Assembly (NCBI RefSeq): GCF_009711135.1 | Contig: NZ_WMIC01000004.1 | Coordinates: forward strand, 419,901 to 483,900 | DNA length: 64,000 nucleotides | From: Flavobacterium sp. LC2016-01 | GTDB lineage: Bacteria; Bacteroidota; Bacteroidia; Flavobacteriales; Flavobacteriaceae | Reading direction: 5' to 3' | Shown: piece after piece, positions 55,463 to 64,000 of the stretch | Layout: every line of letters starts with the position of its first letter | How positions within the stretch are numbered: position 1 is the stretch's first letter | Program-made: the position numbers and the translations under genes | Notes under the pieces: generated by a model | Seen by the model: the letters and a program-made list of their open reading frames with translations, nothing else | Told to the model about the DNA's origin: nothing | The model's database searches: none

Positions 55463-55748
55463 TAAAACGTTTTTTACCTATTTAGCTTAGGTTATCTTGT
55501 TTTGGACTTAAATAATATCTCTGCTGTAACTGCAGCAGAGGTATTGTTTATAATTACTGGCTAAAGCCTATTTTAATGATCAGCAATTTGCTTTTTAAGC
55601 AATATTTACCGCAGCTGATTTATTCACAAACAAAAAATAATATTGATTTACAACGCATTATTTCGTCAATAGAGATAATGTCCTAGATTTTTATTGGAAT
55701 AAATTAACCAAAATTAAAACGCTGTTTTTAATCTTAAAAAATTAAGAA
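55463..55748. other. Intergenic region with attenuator-like hairpin
   Basis: It carries the 13-bp hairpin at 55514-55545 and a smaller TTGCTT/AAGCAA stem near 55590. No ORF is supported. The following gene may have its own promoter. Confidence 0.5.
55514..55545 (+). terminator. Hairpin after susD
   Basis: Arms 55514-55526 and 55533-55545 pair over 13 bases with one T-G wobble (core CTCTGCTG/CAGCAGAG), followed by GTTTATAATT. This is a terminator or partial attenuator that would lower expression of downstream enzymes relative to susCD. Confidence 0.6.
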
Positions 55749-56606
55749 ATGAAATTTTACCTTTTAAGGTTTTTGTTTGTGACCGCCGTACTGACAGTAC
55801 TTTCTGGATTTGTTACAAATGCAGAAAAAGTATTTACAGATAAAGAATACAAACTAGTCTGGAGTGATGAGTTTTCAAAAAACGGAGTTCCGAATGAAAA
55901 GAATTGGAATTACGAAACAGGTTTTGTGAGAAACCAAGAATATCAGTGGTATCAAAAGGAAAATGCCTATTGTAAAGATGGTTTTTTGATTATTGAAGCC
56001 AGAAAAGAAAACAGAGCTAATCCAAATTTTATTTCTAAAAATCATCATGATTGGAAAAAGCAAAGAGATTCTATAAAAGTCACTTCTTCCTGTTTAATTA
56101 CGCAGGGAAAGCATTCCTGGCAATATGGCCGATTCGAAATGCGGGCTAAGATTCCGGTAAAAAACGGAATGTGGCCGGCCTTTTGGACTTTGGGCATAGA
56201 AGGAAACTGGCCTGCAAATGGAGAAATTGATATAATGGAATACTATACCGGAAAAATATTAGCTAACGCCGCTTGGAAATCAAACCAGCCAAATGTTGCT
56301 TGGGACAGTCAAACAGTAAAATTGAGTGATTTTAAAGACACTTCATGGGCAGATAAATTTCATATCTGGCGAATGGATTGGGATGCCGATTGGATCAGAT
56401 TGTACGTTGACGACCAATTGCTGAATGAAATTAGTGTAAAAGACGCCAACCAAAATGAAGATAAAAAAATACTTCCGTTTCAACAGCCGCATTATTTATT
56501 GGTCAATCTGGCTGTTGGCGGCATAAATGGCGGGGAATTGACATCAGACAGTTTCCCGTCAAAATACATAATAGATTATATCAGGGTTTATCAAAAAAAC
56601 AATTAA
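55749..56606 (+). CDS. GH16 endo-beta-glycanase
   Basis: The 285-residue protein has a signal peptide (about 1-24, SGFVTNA). The jelly-roll GH16 domain shows YKLVWSDEFSKNG, NYETGFVRNQEYQWYQKENAYCKDGFLIIEARKE, QYGRFEMRAKIPVKNGMWPAFWTLG, and the catalytic ExDxxE motif as Glu159-Ile-Asp161-Ile-Met-Glu164, followed by HIWRMDWDADWIRLYVDDQLL. This layout is that of laminarinase-like GH16_3. In this PUL an endo-beta-1,3-galactanase is the attractive guess, but beta-1,3-glucanase cannot be excluded. A GH43 gene starts 1 bp after the stop. Confidence 0.88.
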   Translation: MKFYLLRFLFVTAVLTVLSGFVTNAEKVFTDKEYKLVWSDEFSKNGVPNEKNWNYETGFVRNQEYQWYQKENAYCKDGFLIIEARKENRANPNFISKNHHDWKKQRDSIKVTSSCLITQGKHSWQYGRFEMRAKIPVKNGMWPAFWTLGIEGNWPANGEIDIMEYYTGKILANAAWKSNQPNVAWDSQTVKLSDFKDTSWADKFHIWRMDWDADWIRLYVDDQLLNEISVKDANQNEDKKILPFQQPHYLLVNLAVGGINGGELTSDSFPSKYIIDYIRVYQKNN

Positions 56607-56607
56607 A

Positions 56608-57735
56608 ATGAGATTAAAATATTCAATCATTATATGTTTTATCAGCACTATAATGTTCAGCCAAAACAAAGAATTTGAGCCAGGAAAACAATGGAAAGAT
56701 ACGGATGGTGTTCATATAAACGCACACGGCGGAGGAATTCTGTTTGATGCTGGAACGTATTATTGGTATGGCGAATACAAAACAAGCGGTAAGTCGGGAA
56801 ATACATCTTTAATTGGTTTCAGCTGTTATTCTTCTAAAGATTTGTATAACTGGAAAAACGAGGGAATTGTATTAAAAACAGAAGAAAATCCAAATTCTGA
56901 AATAACAAAAGGATGCGTTATGGAGCGCCCAAAAGTGATTTTTAATAAAAAATCGGGCAAATATATAATGTGGTTTCATTTAGAATTGAAAGGCCAAGGG
57001 TATAATGCAGCAAAAGCGGCTGTTGCAATAAGTGATAATCCAAAAGGGCCTTTCAAATTTTTAAAATCCTATCGTCCAAATAAAGGTGTATGGCCAATGG
57101 ATTATAAAGAGGAATTTAAAACCGCTTCCGCAAATGAAAGCCAATTGAAATCATGGACCCCTGAATGGCTGACTGCTATTAATAATGGAATGTTTGTTCG
57201 CAGAGATTTTAATAAAGGACAAATGGCGAGAGATATGACCGTTTATGTTGATGATAATCAAAAAGCATATTTAATTCATTCTTCTGAAGATAATCTAACG
57301 CTTCATATTTCAGAACTTACTGATGACTATTTGGATTTTACCGAAAAATGGACAAGAGTTGCTCCTGCAGGTCATAATGAAGCACCGGCTATTTTTAAAA
57401 AAGAGGGTACTTACTATATGATAACTTCTGGCTGTACAGGCTGGGATCCTAATGAGGCTCGTTCTTTTTCATCTAAATCGGTTTTAGGGCCATGGAAATC
57501 ACTAGGAAATCCATGTGTGGGTGCCGATGCGGAACTTACTTTTCATTCGCAAAGCACTTATATTCTTCCTGTTGAAGGAAAAAAAGAGCATTTTATTTTT
57601 ATGGCCGACAGATGGAATCCAAAAAATCCGATTGATGGAGGTTATATTTGGTTGCCAATAAAGTTTGACAATGGCAAACCAATTTTAAAATGGGCTGATC
57701 AATGGAATTTGAGCGATTTTACTGAGAACCAATAA
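56608..57735 (+). CDS. GH43 exo-beta-1,3-galactanase-like protein
   Basis: The 375-residue protein has a signal peptide (about 1-19, MFSQ). A five-bladed propeller carries INAHGGGILFDAGTYYWYGEYKT (about 31-53), ERPKVIFNKKSGKYIMWFH and the late MTSGCTGWDPNEARSFSSKSVLGPW segment. The HGGG-I-L and YYWYGE motifs are those I associate with GH43 subfamily 24 exo-beta-1,3-galactanases; that group lacks the usual base aspartate, consistent with HINAHGG here in place of the usual D-P. It lies 1 bp after GH16 (coupled translation), and a beta-1,3-galactan backbone is the likely target. Confidence 0.78.
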   Translation: MRLKYSIIICFISTIMFSQNKEFEPGKQWKDTDGVHINAHGGGILFDAGTYYWYGEYKTSGKSGNTSLIGFSCYSSKDLYNWKNEGIVLKTEENPNSEITKGCVMERPKVIFNKKSGKYIMWFHLELKGQGYNAAKAAVAISDNPKGPFKFLKSYRPNKGVWPMDYKEEFKTASANESQLKSWTPEWLTAINNGMFVRRDFNKGQMARDMTVYVDDNQKAYLIHSSEDNLTLHISELTDDYLDFTEKWTRVAPAGHNEAPAIFKKEGTYYMITSGCTGWDPNEARSFSSKSVLGPWKSLGNPCVGADAELTFHSQSTYILPVEGKKEHFIFMADRWNPKNPIDGGYIWLPIKFDNGKPILKWADQWNLSDFTENQ

Positions 57736-57784
57736 AATAAATAGTATTAACTCGTTGAGTGTAATTCAAAAATAAAAATGATCT

Positions 57785-57937
57785 ATCACATAGATACATA
57801 GATTTGGAAACTTACAAAAGGTGTTTCACTATGCATTAACAATCATAGCCTATGTGTGAGAAACCTGGTTTCTTTTTGTATTCTTTTTTACACATTAAAA
57901 ATCTATGTACCTATGTGTTAAAAATAATTACGCTCAA
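57785..57937. repeat. Dispersed palindromic repeat, copy 2 (inverted relative to copy 1)
   Basis: The terminal arms 57785-57805 and 57898-57918 pair almost perfectly (core CACATAGATACATAGATTT). The reverse complement aligns with 29721-29874 over ~154 bp, with AAAAAGAAACCAG and AGTGAAAC conserved inside and the GCGTAATTA extension outside one arm. An outer inverted repeat CGTTGAG(T/C)GTAATT flanks it (57753-57766 with 57926-57939). It lies between the two GH43 genes. Confidence 0.85.
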
Positions 57938-58011
57938 CGGGTAGTATTAAGTATCGGTAAATTTATAAATTAGGAGTTGCTAACGCGGCAGTTATCTTAA
58001 AAATTAAGAAA

Positions 58012-59037
58012 ATGAAAACACAACAAAATTATTTTAAACAGAAATCACGTCTTGTTTTTTCTATGGTTATATGCCTTTTATGTTTTTCGACGGTGAATGC
58101 TCAAAAAAAGAGAACAATAAAAGAAGCTGTTCCGTTAGACTCAATTCGATTGAGCGATCCGGCTATTTTAGCAGATCAGAAAACCAATATGTATTATATG
58201 ACAGGTACAGGCGGGTTACTTTGGAAAAGCAAAGATTTAAAATTATGGAGCGGTCCTTATGATATTGCCAAAACAGACCCAAATTCCTGGATGGGACCAA
58301 ACCCGATGATTTGGGCTGCAGAATTTCACCTGTATAAAAACAAATATTACTATTTCGCCACTTTTACAAATAGAGACAAAAAAATAGACACAGTTGCCGG
58401 TAATGTTATTGAGCGCCGAGCGAGCCATATTTTGGTTAGTGATAATGCTGAAGGACCCTATTTGCCAATGAAAGATGAGATCTATTTACCTGCCAATAAA
58501 CCTACACTTGATGGCACATTTTGGGTTGATAAAAATGGAAAACCTTATATGATCTATTGTTATGAATGGTTACAGAATGGCAACGGAACCATTGAAAAGA
58601 TAGAACTTAAACCAGATTTAAGCGGATCGGTGGGTGAAGGAAAATTACTTTTTAAAGCGAGCGATTCTCCTTGGAGCCGAGAAAAAGATGCTAGTGGCAA
58701 GGACAAACCAAACAAAGTTACAGATGGCCCTTATTTGTTTAAAACTGGTTCGGGGCGTTTAGGAATGATTTGGACGAGCTGGATTTATGATGTTTATACG
58801 CAGGGAGTCGCATATTCTAAAAGCGGTACTTTAGACGGTCCATGGATTCAGGAAAAAGAGCCTATTACTCCACCAAATTTTGGTCATGGAATGTTATTTA
58901 AAACTTTTGATGGCAAATGGCTGATGTCAGTTCATAGTCATAAAAAAGTGGAAGGAAAAACGGTTAGAATTCCGAATTTTTTTGAGATTGATTTGTCTGG
59001 AGATAAATTAGTGGTCTTAAAACCTTATTTGCCATAA
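58012..59037 (+). CDS. GH43 family protein (arabinofuranosidase or xylosidase type)
   Basis: The 341-residue protein has a signal peptide (about 1-31, STVNAQ). The five-bladed propeller shows RLSDPAILADQKTNMYYMTGTGG (base Asp about 46), PTLDGTFWVDKNGKPYMIY (pKa-modulating Asp about 166) and KVTDGPYLFKTGSGRLGMIWTSW (about 240), where the usual catalytic-acid Glu is an Asp in TDGP. I recall TDGPF-type motifs in some Bacteroidota GH43 groups, so this may be a subfamily trait. L-arabinose side chains are the likely target. It follows the repeat element and probably lies in the same transcript as the GH16/GH43 pair. Confidence 0.75.
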   Translation: MKTQQNYFKQKSRLVFSMVICLLCFSTVNAQKKRTIKEAVPLDSIRLSDPAILADQKTNMYYMTGTGGLLWKSKDLKLWSGPYDIAKTDPNSWMGPNPMIWAAEFHLYKNKYYYFATFTNRDKKIDTVAGNVIERRASHILVSDNAEGPYLPMKDEIYLPANKPTLDGTFWVDKNGKPYMIYCYEWLQNGNGTIEKIELKPDLSGSVGEGKLLFKASDSPWSREKDASGKDKPNKVTDGPYLFKTGSGRLGMIWTSWIYDVYTQGVAYSKSGTLDGPWIQEKEPITPPNFGHGMLFKTFDGKWLMSVHSHKKVEGKTVRIPNFFEIDLSGDKLVVLKPYLP

Positions 59038-59159
59038 AATAGTCGCTGATTTTTTTTACGGGTTGATCGTATTAGAAAAAAACATTGAGGTTGAAATATT
59101 CGGATTCGATCCGTCTTAAAAAATAGAATTTATACTAAAGAATTACAAAGTTTTTAAAA

Positions 59160-61175
59160 ATGAATAAATTAAGAGCATTCTTATTTTTAGGGGTTGTTTT
59201 CGGCCAGTCTTTATTTTCACAGCAAAAAGAAAATACCGAGAATGTATTTCAGATAAAAAATCCTGACTTTAATACTAGTCCTTATACAGGAATGACAAAG
59301 CAGCATTGGAGAGATGCAGCACTTTATTTGTTACAAGGCGCGTTCAGCTATGTTCATTCTATTGATGATCCAATGAAATTTCCTAAACAAGAAGGAAAAA
59401 GTTATCCAGCAAATGAAAATCAAGTTCCAACTGAAAAATTAGAAGGTCTTTGCAGAACTTTATTTATTGCTTCACCTTTATTAAAAGAGAATCCAAATTT
59501 AGTAATCAACAACATTAAAGTTGCCGATTATTACCTTTACCAAATAGGAAAATTAACAGATCCAACAAGTGCGTCGTATATTGAGCCTAGAGCAAAAAAT
59601 GGCGGACCAAGTCAAAAATTAGTCGAATTTGGAGCGCTGGCGCTTTCATTGATGACAAATTCAGATGTTTTATGGAAACCACTTCCGCAAACGCAAAAAG
59701 ACGATCTGGCTAAAATAATGCTGAGTTATGGCGACGGCCCGACAGTTGATTCAAACTGGAAATTTTTCAACATTTTTGTCCTGAGTTTTTATAAAGAACA
59801 AGGCTATGATGTTAATGAAAAATTGCTTGTAGAATATTTAGAAAAATCCCTGAAACATTATCGAGGCAATGGCTGGTACAATGATGCTCCGGCTTTTGAT
59901 TATTACAGTATGTGGGCCTTCCAGATGTATGGAACAATCTGGTCAGAGTTTTTTGGCAAAAAATATTACCCTGAATACACAGCTAAGTTTGCTGCAAATT
60001 TTAGTGATTTAAAAGATAATTATCCTTATTTATTCAGCAAAGATGGCGAAATGATCATGTGGGGAAGAAGTATCAGTTATAGAACGGGTGCCGTAGTTCC
60101 TTTTCCGTTAATGGGATTTCAAAATGATCCTAATACAAATTATGGATGGATGCGCAGAATTTCGTCGGGCGTAATAAAACAGTTTTTGACACACCCTGAT
60201 TTTATGAAAGACAATGTGCCTACGCTTGGTTTTTATGGCGCTTTTGAACCAGCCGTTCAAAATTACAGCTGCCGTGGAAGTGTCTATTGGATGGGGAAAA
60301 TCTTTTTAGGTCTGTTAGTTCCTGATAATAATCCATTTTGGAACAGCAAAGAAAACAATGGAGATTGGGAAACTAAATTCAAAAAAGATGAGGTTTACAA
60401 TAAATATCAAGGAAATTCACAAATCCTAATTACAGATTATCCTAATATTGGCGCTTCTGAAGTGAGAGCGTGGTGCCACGAAAAAGTAAGCAGTGACTGG
60501 CAGAAATTCAGGTCAACAGAAAACTATAATAAATTATCTTATAACAGCGCTTTTCCATGGCAGGCCGATGGCGAAAATGGCGAAGTTGCCATGAATTATG
60601 TAATTAAAAATAAAAATGATAAGTGGGAAGCTTTTAGGCTTTATACTTTTAAAAAGTTTGAAAACGGGATCTATTATAGAGATGTAGTTTTAGAAACCGA
60701 TGAAAATATAAAGTTCAATTTAGCAGATGTTCCTTTGCCCAACGGAATTTTAAGAATAGATAAAAATAATAGCGATAAGCCAATTTCAATGCGTTTGGGA
60801 CATTATGCACTGCCAAAATTAGATAAAGAAATCATTACAATTAAAAAGAAGGTTGAAGGACATGAAGTTACGATTATCGATAATGGAAAATATCAGTTAG
60901 CTGTGATTCCTCTTTTAGGTTGGAACAAATCTGGAATTGTGAATGCAAAAGGACTGCATCCAGAAAGTAATGAAAGCACTGTGATTAATGTTGCAGCTAA
61001 TTCTGAACCAAATAAATCTAATGTTTTTTCAGTTTTGTTGCTTTGGAAAAAATCAGGTGAGAAATGGAAAAATAAAGAGTTAGTTCCTTTAAAAATTCAA
61101 GAGCAGAAAAACGGGAATATTAGCTTAGAATTTAATAACGGAATAAAGAAATTGGTTAATTTTAATGAAAAATAA
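59160..61175 (+). CDS. Large DUF2264 secreted protein with C-terminal beta domain
   Basis: The 671-residue protein has a signal peptide (about 1-20, LFSQ). A DUF2264 domain (about 30-400) has YTGMTKQHWRDAALYLLQGAF, EKLEGLCRTLFIASPLL, SQKLVEFGALALSLMTNSDVLW, VDSNWKFFNIFVLSFY, WYNDAPAFDYYSMWAFQMYGTIW and WGRSISYRTGAVVPFPLMG. A C-terminal beta-rich region of about 250 residues follows, carrying GEVAMNYVIKNKNDKWEAFRLYTFKKF. The smaller DUF2264 at 47263 lacks this second half. GH154-type uronidase activity is inferred from the family. It is followed 66 bp on by a serine hydrolase. Confidence 0.8.
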   Translation: MNKLRAFLFLGVVFGQSLFSQQKENTENVFQIKNPDFNTSPYTGMTKQHWRDAALYLLQGAFSYVHSIDDPMKFPKQEGKSYPANENQVPTEKLEGLCRTLFIASPLLKENPNLVINNIKVADYYLYQIGKLTDPTSASYIEPRAKNGGPSQKLVEFGALALSLMTNSDVLWKPLPQTQKDDLAKIMLSYGDGPTVDSNWKFFNIFVLSFYKEQGYDVNEKLLVEYLEKSLKHYRGNGWYNDAPAFDYYSMWAFQMYGTIWSEFFGKKYYPEYTAKFAANFSDLKDNYPYLFSKDGEMIMWGRSISYRTGAVVPFPLMGFQNDPNTNYGWMRRISSGVIKQFLTHPDFMKDNVPTLGFYGAFEPAVQNYSCRGSVYWMGKIFLGLLVPDNNPFWNSKENNGDWETKFKKDEVYNKYQGNSQILITDYPNIGASEVRAWCHEKVSSDWQKFRSTENYNKLSYNSAFPWQADGENGEVAMNYVIKNKNDKWEAFRLYTFKKFENGIYYRDVVLETDENIKFNLADVPLPNGILRIDKNNSDKPISMRLGHYALPKLDKEIITIKKKVEGHEVTIIDNGKYQLAVIPLLGWNKSGIVNAKGLHPESNESTVINVAANSEPNKSNVFSVLLLWKKSGEKWKNKELVPLKIQEQKNGNISLEFNNGIKKLVNFNEK

Positions 61176-61241
61176 TTAAATCGCTTATTCAATACGATCA
61201 AATTATAATAAATCATTTAATAATATCTAATGAAGTGACAG

Positions 61242-62600
61242 ATGAATAAATTGTATTTACTTCTTTGTCTTTTAGGGTTAGCTTGTACTTATGGGCAATC
61301 TCAACAAGACAAACAATTAGAAAAAAAATTGGATGAACTGCTTTCTTCAAAATTTAGCAAATCGGAACCTGGTTGCGAAATATTGGTTGCAAAAAAAGGA
61401 GAAATCGTTTATAAAAAAGCATTTGGAAGCGCAAATCTTGAATTAAATGTGCCTATTCAACCTGAAATGGTTTTTAAACTGGGTTCTATAACAAAGCAAT
61501 TTACAGCTGTAGCAATTTTACAATTAGTAGAGCAGGGCAAAATTTCTTTACAGGACAGCCTGCAGAAATTTGTTGCTGATTTTCCATCAAATTCCAAAAC
61601 GATAACTATTGAAAATCTATTGACCCATACCTCAGGAATAAAAGATTATATGCAGATTGATTACCAGGAACGAAATTTGGAAAGAAGAGACTTTGATCCG
61701 AAGGAACTTATAGATCTCTTTAAAAACGTTCCATTAGAATTTGAACCTGGAACTAAATATAAATACAGTAATTCGGGTTATTTTTTACTGGGCTATATTA
61801 TTGAAAAAGTATCAGGCAAAAGTTATAAAACATATGTGGAGGAAAATATATTAAAGCCTCTGGATTTAAATCACATCTATTTTGATACTTCCAATACTCT
61901 TATTCCCAACAGAGTCAGCGGATACCGAAAAGAGGGTACAGCATTTAAAAATGCTGATTACTGGAGTATGACTATTGCATATGCTGCAGGTGAATTGATT
62001 TCAAATGTTGAAGATTTATTTAAATGGAACAGAGGGCTATATTCGTATAAAATCCTTAAAAAACAAACTCTAGAAAAAGCATTTGTACCTTTTAAATTAA
62101 AAGATGGAAGCGCAACGGAATATGGTTATGGCTGGATACTAAAAAATGTAAATGGTATAAAATCAATAGAGCATGGCGGAGCCATAACAGGTTTTCTGGC
62201 TAATGAAATCTATTATCCTGAAGAGGACGTCTTTGTTGCGGCATTATTTAATTGCGAATGTGCTCCAAAGGATGAATTGTCAGTTGATATTGCCAGTCTT
62301 GCATTAGGAAAAACATTCCAAAACGAAGTAAAAGTAGATGCTGCACTGCTAAATGAATATATAGGTACTTATACATTATCGATAAATACCAAAAGAACCA
62401 TAACAATCAAAAAAGAAAATGAGCATTTAATTGCTGAGATTTCAGGTCAGGGAACAGTTCCGTTAATTTTTCAATCCGATACAAAATTCCAGTTTAAGAA
62501 TATTCTTGGTGCCGAATGTGAGTTTATAAAAGAAAATGGGAAGGTTACAAAATTTAATGTAAGTCAAAATGGAAATTTTGAATGGAAAAAAAAGCAATAG
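61242..62600 (+). CDS. Beta-lactamase-family serine hydrolase (class C type)
   Basis: The 452-residue protein has a signal peptide (about 1-18, TYGQ). The serine beta-lactamase/transpeptidase fold has Ser82-Ile-Thr-Lys85 (SxxK), Tyr175-Ser-Asn177 (YxN) and a late HGGAITGF (KTG-like), followed by a C-terminal beta domain (about 360-452, LLNEYIGTYTL). Such proteins are usually peptidases or esterases acting in the periplasm. Its place at the end of the second PUL might indicate removal of an acyl substituent, but it may simply be a neighbour. A short hairpin (62615-62635) follows. Confidence 0.85.
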   Translation: MNKLYLLLCLLGLACTYGQSQQDKQLEKKLDELLSSKFSKSEPGCEILVAKKGEIVYKKAFGSANLELNVPIQPEMVFKLGSITKQFTAVAILQLVEQGKISLQDSLQKFVADFPSNSKTITIENLLTHTSGIKDYMQIDYQERNLERRDFDPKELIDLFKNVPLEFEPGTKYKYSNSGYFLLGYIIEKVSGKSYKTYVEENILKPLDLNHIYFDTSNTLIPNRVSGYRKEGTAFKNADYWSMTIAYAAGELISNVEDLFKWNRGLYSYKILKKQTLEKAFVPFKLKDGSATEYGYGWILKNVNGIKSIEHGGAITGFLANEIYYPEEDVFVAALFNCECAPKDELSVDIASLALGKTFQNEVKVDAALLNEYIGTYTLSINTKRTITIKKENEHLIAEISGQGTVPLIFQSDTKFQFKNILGAECEFIKENGKVTKFNVSQNGNFEWKKKQ

Positions 62601-62614
62601 ACATATTAGAAATG

Positions 62615-62635
62615 AAGTTGCAATTAATGCAACTT
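62615..62635. terminator. Short hairpin after the serine hydrolase gene
   Basis: AAGTTGCA/TGCAACTT with a 5-nt loop lies 15 bp after the stop. It lacks a T-tract, so termination strength is uncertain. The minus-strand gene at 62694 ends 58 bp away. Confidence 0.45.
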
Positions 62636-62693
62636 AAAAACGGTTAAAAGACAATTATCGATTACAATAATAAGTAGTTTATTTTAAAACTGT

Positions 62694-63445
<752 letters not shown>

Positions 63446-63447
63446 GA

Positions 63448-63531
63448 TCAGGAGCTGATCCCGCTATCCGCTTCAATCTTTTTGTGGCGAACCCCGCCAC
63501 AAAAAGGATTTCCGCTGCTATCGGGGCTAGG
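63448..63531. repeat. Conserved hairpin element before the rRNA leader
   Basis: A GGAGCTGATCCCGCTATCCGC half and a GGATTTCCGCTGCTATCGGG half enclose a 12-bp perfect stem CTTTTTGTGGCG/CGCCACAAAAAG (63478-63489 with 63495-63506). I recognise this as a repeated Flavobacterium intergenic element often near stable RNA genes; its function is unknown. A plus-strand frame through it (from 63484) is a shadow. Confidence 0.6.
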
Positions 63532-63809
63532 TCATGGGTTTCTAGAAGAAATCCAGTAAAAGAAAAGCGATTCGAAAAGAAAACCGGCAGGGAAGCAGGC
63601 TCCGAAATCCTGATTTCTCTTCATAAAACAGCAATAAAAGCTGAAAACTCCTCAAAACGGATGACCGGAAAGCGCCTAAAAATAAAGAAACCGCATCATA
63701 ACTCAGAAAAACCTGATATAAAATCAAAAAAAGTTCAGTTGTAAAGAAACGGTTATCAGCGAGTTAAGAAAAAGATCAAAAAAATGACAAAAAAAGACGC
63801 TGGAAAAGC

Positions 63810-63839
63810 TTGTTTAACTGAATAAAGGTGGTACTTTTG
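63810..63839 (+). promoter_or_regulatory. rRNA operon promoter P1
   Basis: TTG (63810-63812) and the -7 element TACTTTTG (63832-63839) are separated by 19 bp, matching the Bacteroidota consensus. It is followed by CACCCGCAACAGCG. Confidence 0.65.
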
Positions 63840-63930
63840 CACCCGCAACAGCGAAAGACGTTCACCGAAATACTGACAGGCAGAGAAATCAGAACTGAAA
63901 ATTTATTTTCAAAAAAAGATTTAAAAAAGC

Positions 63931-63961
63931 TTGCGGGATTGGAAAACGGGTATTACATTTG
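63931..63961 (+). promoter_or_regulatory. rRNA operon promoter P2
   Basis: TTG (63931-63933) and TACATTTG (63954-63961) are separated by 20 bp, followed by CACCCCGCAAAACACGG. This is the leader text that precedes Flavobacterium 16S rRNA genes. TTGCGGG (63931-63937) and CCCGCAA (63965-63971) form an inverted repeat around the promoter. Confidence 0.75.
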
Positions 63962-64000
63962 CACCCCGCAAAACACGGAAAGTTCCTTGAAAGACTGGCA
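63962..64000 (+). other. Start of an rRNA leader running off the right edge
   Basis: The last bases (ACACGGAAAGTTCCTTGAAAG) resemble the spacer just before Flavobacterium 16S genes. The 16S itself is not in the window. Confidence 0.55.

Noticed and set aside
63484..63744. 86-residue basic plus-strand frame before the rRNA leader
   Set aside because: Begins inside the conserved hairpin element and has a composition expected from untranslated leader DNA.

Overview
The window looks like a piece of a Flavobacterium-type genome (phylum Bacteroidota). It is AT-rich. Two complete SusC/SusD polysaccharide-utilisation loci (PULs) are present. Several intergenic regions carry the Bacteroidota promoter pattern TTG/TTTG-N19-22-TAnnTTTG, and ribosome binding sites are weak or absent. 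No phage, transposase, CRISPR array or tRNA was seen. The right edge holds tandem promoters and a leader typical of a Flavobacterium rRNA operon whose genes begin beyond the window.

Layout. 1-8.1 kb holds housekeeping and small unknown genes: a truncated C-terminus, a SpoIIAA-like protein, three small minus-strand envelope or acidic proteins, an XRE regulator with its own palindrome, a MazG-like protein, an AraC regulator with a small barrel-like protein and a short-chain dehydrogenase, a small AAA ATPase and a dienelactone-hydrolase-like protein. 8.3-29.7 kb is an alpha-mannan or high-mannose N-glycan PUL: sugar dehydrogenase, GH97, mannose-6-phosphate isomerase, LacI regulator, SusC, SusD, a shortened GH2 beta-mannosidase, two GH92, GH125, a ROK sugar kinase and a glycosylasparaginase-like hydrolase. 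Three near-identical LacI-type operators lie before GH97, lacI and susC. 29.9-39.4 kb holds a DUF2490 protein, a lipoprotein, a TetR-controlled six-gene exporter operon (TetR, TolC, HlyD, two ABC ATPases, two permeases) with a 42-bp perfect palindrome at its promoter, and a GNAT acetyltransferase.

39.8-62.6 kb is a second PUL under a hybrid two-component regulator (HTCS): GH2 beta-galactosidase, HTCS, DUF2264, GH105, SusC, SusD, GH16, two GH43, a second DUF2264 and a serine hydrolase. The enzyme set fits a type II arabinogalactan with uronic acid decorations. The lacZ-like gene and susC share the same upstream box at the same distance from the -7 element, so they are probably one HTCS regulon.

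How it works together. In the first PUL, surface SusCD would import mannosyl oligosaccharides. Periplasmic GH92, GH125 and GH2 enzymes would release mannose, the asparaginase-like enzyme could remove the GlcNAc-Asn stub, and ROK kinase plus ManA would carry mannose to fructose-6-phosphate. The most unusual items are the beta-mannosidase that appears to have lost two internal accessory domains in frame, the operator sets, and two ~154-bp palindromic dispersed repeats in opposite orientation, one in each half of the window.
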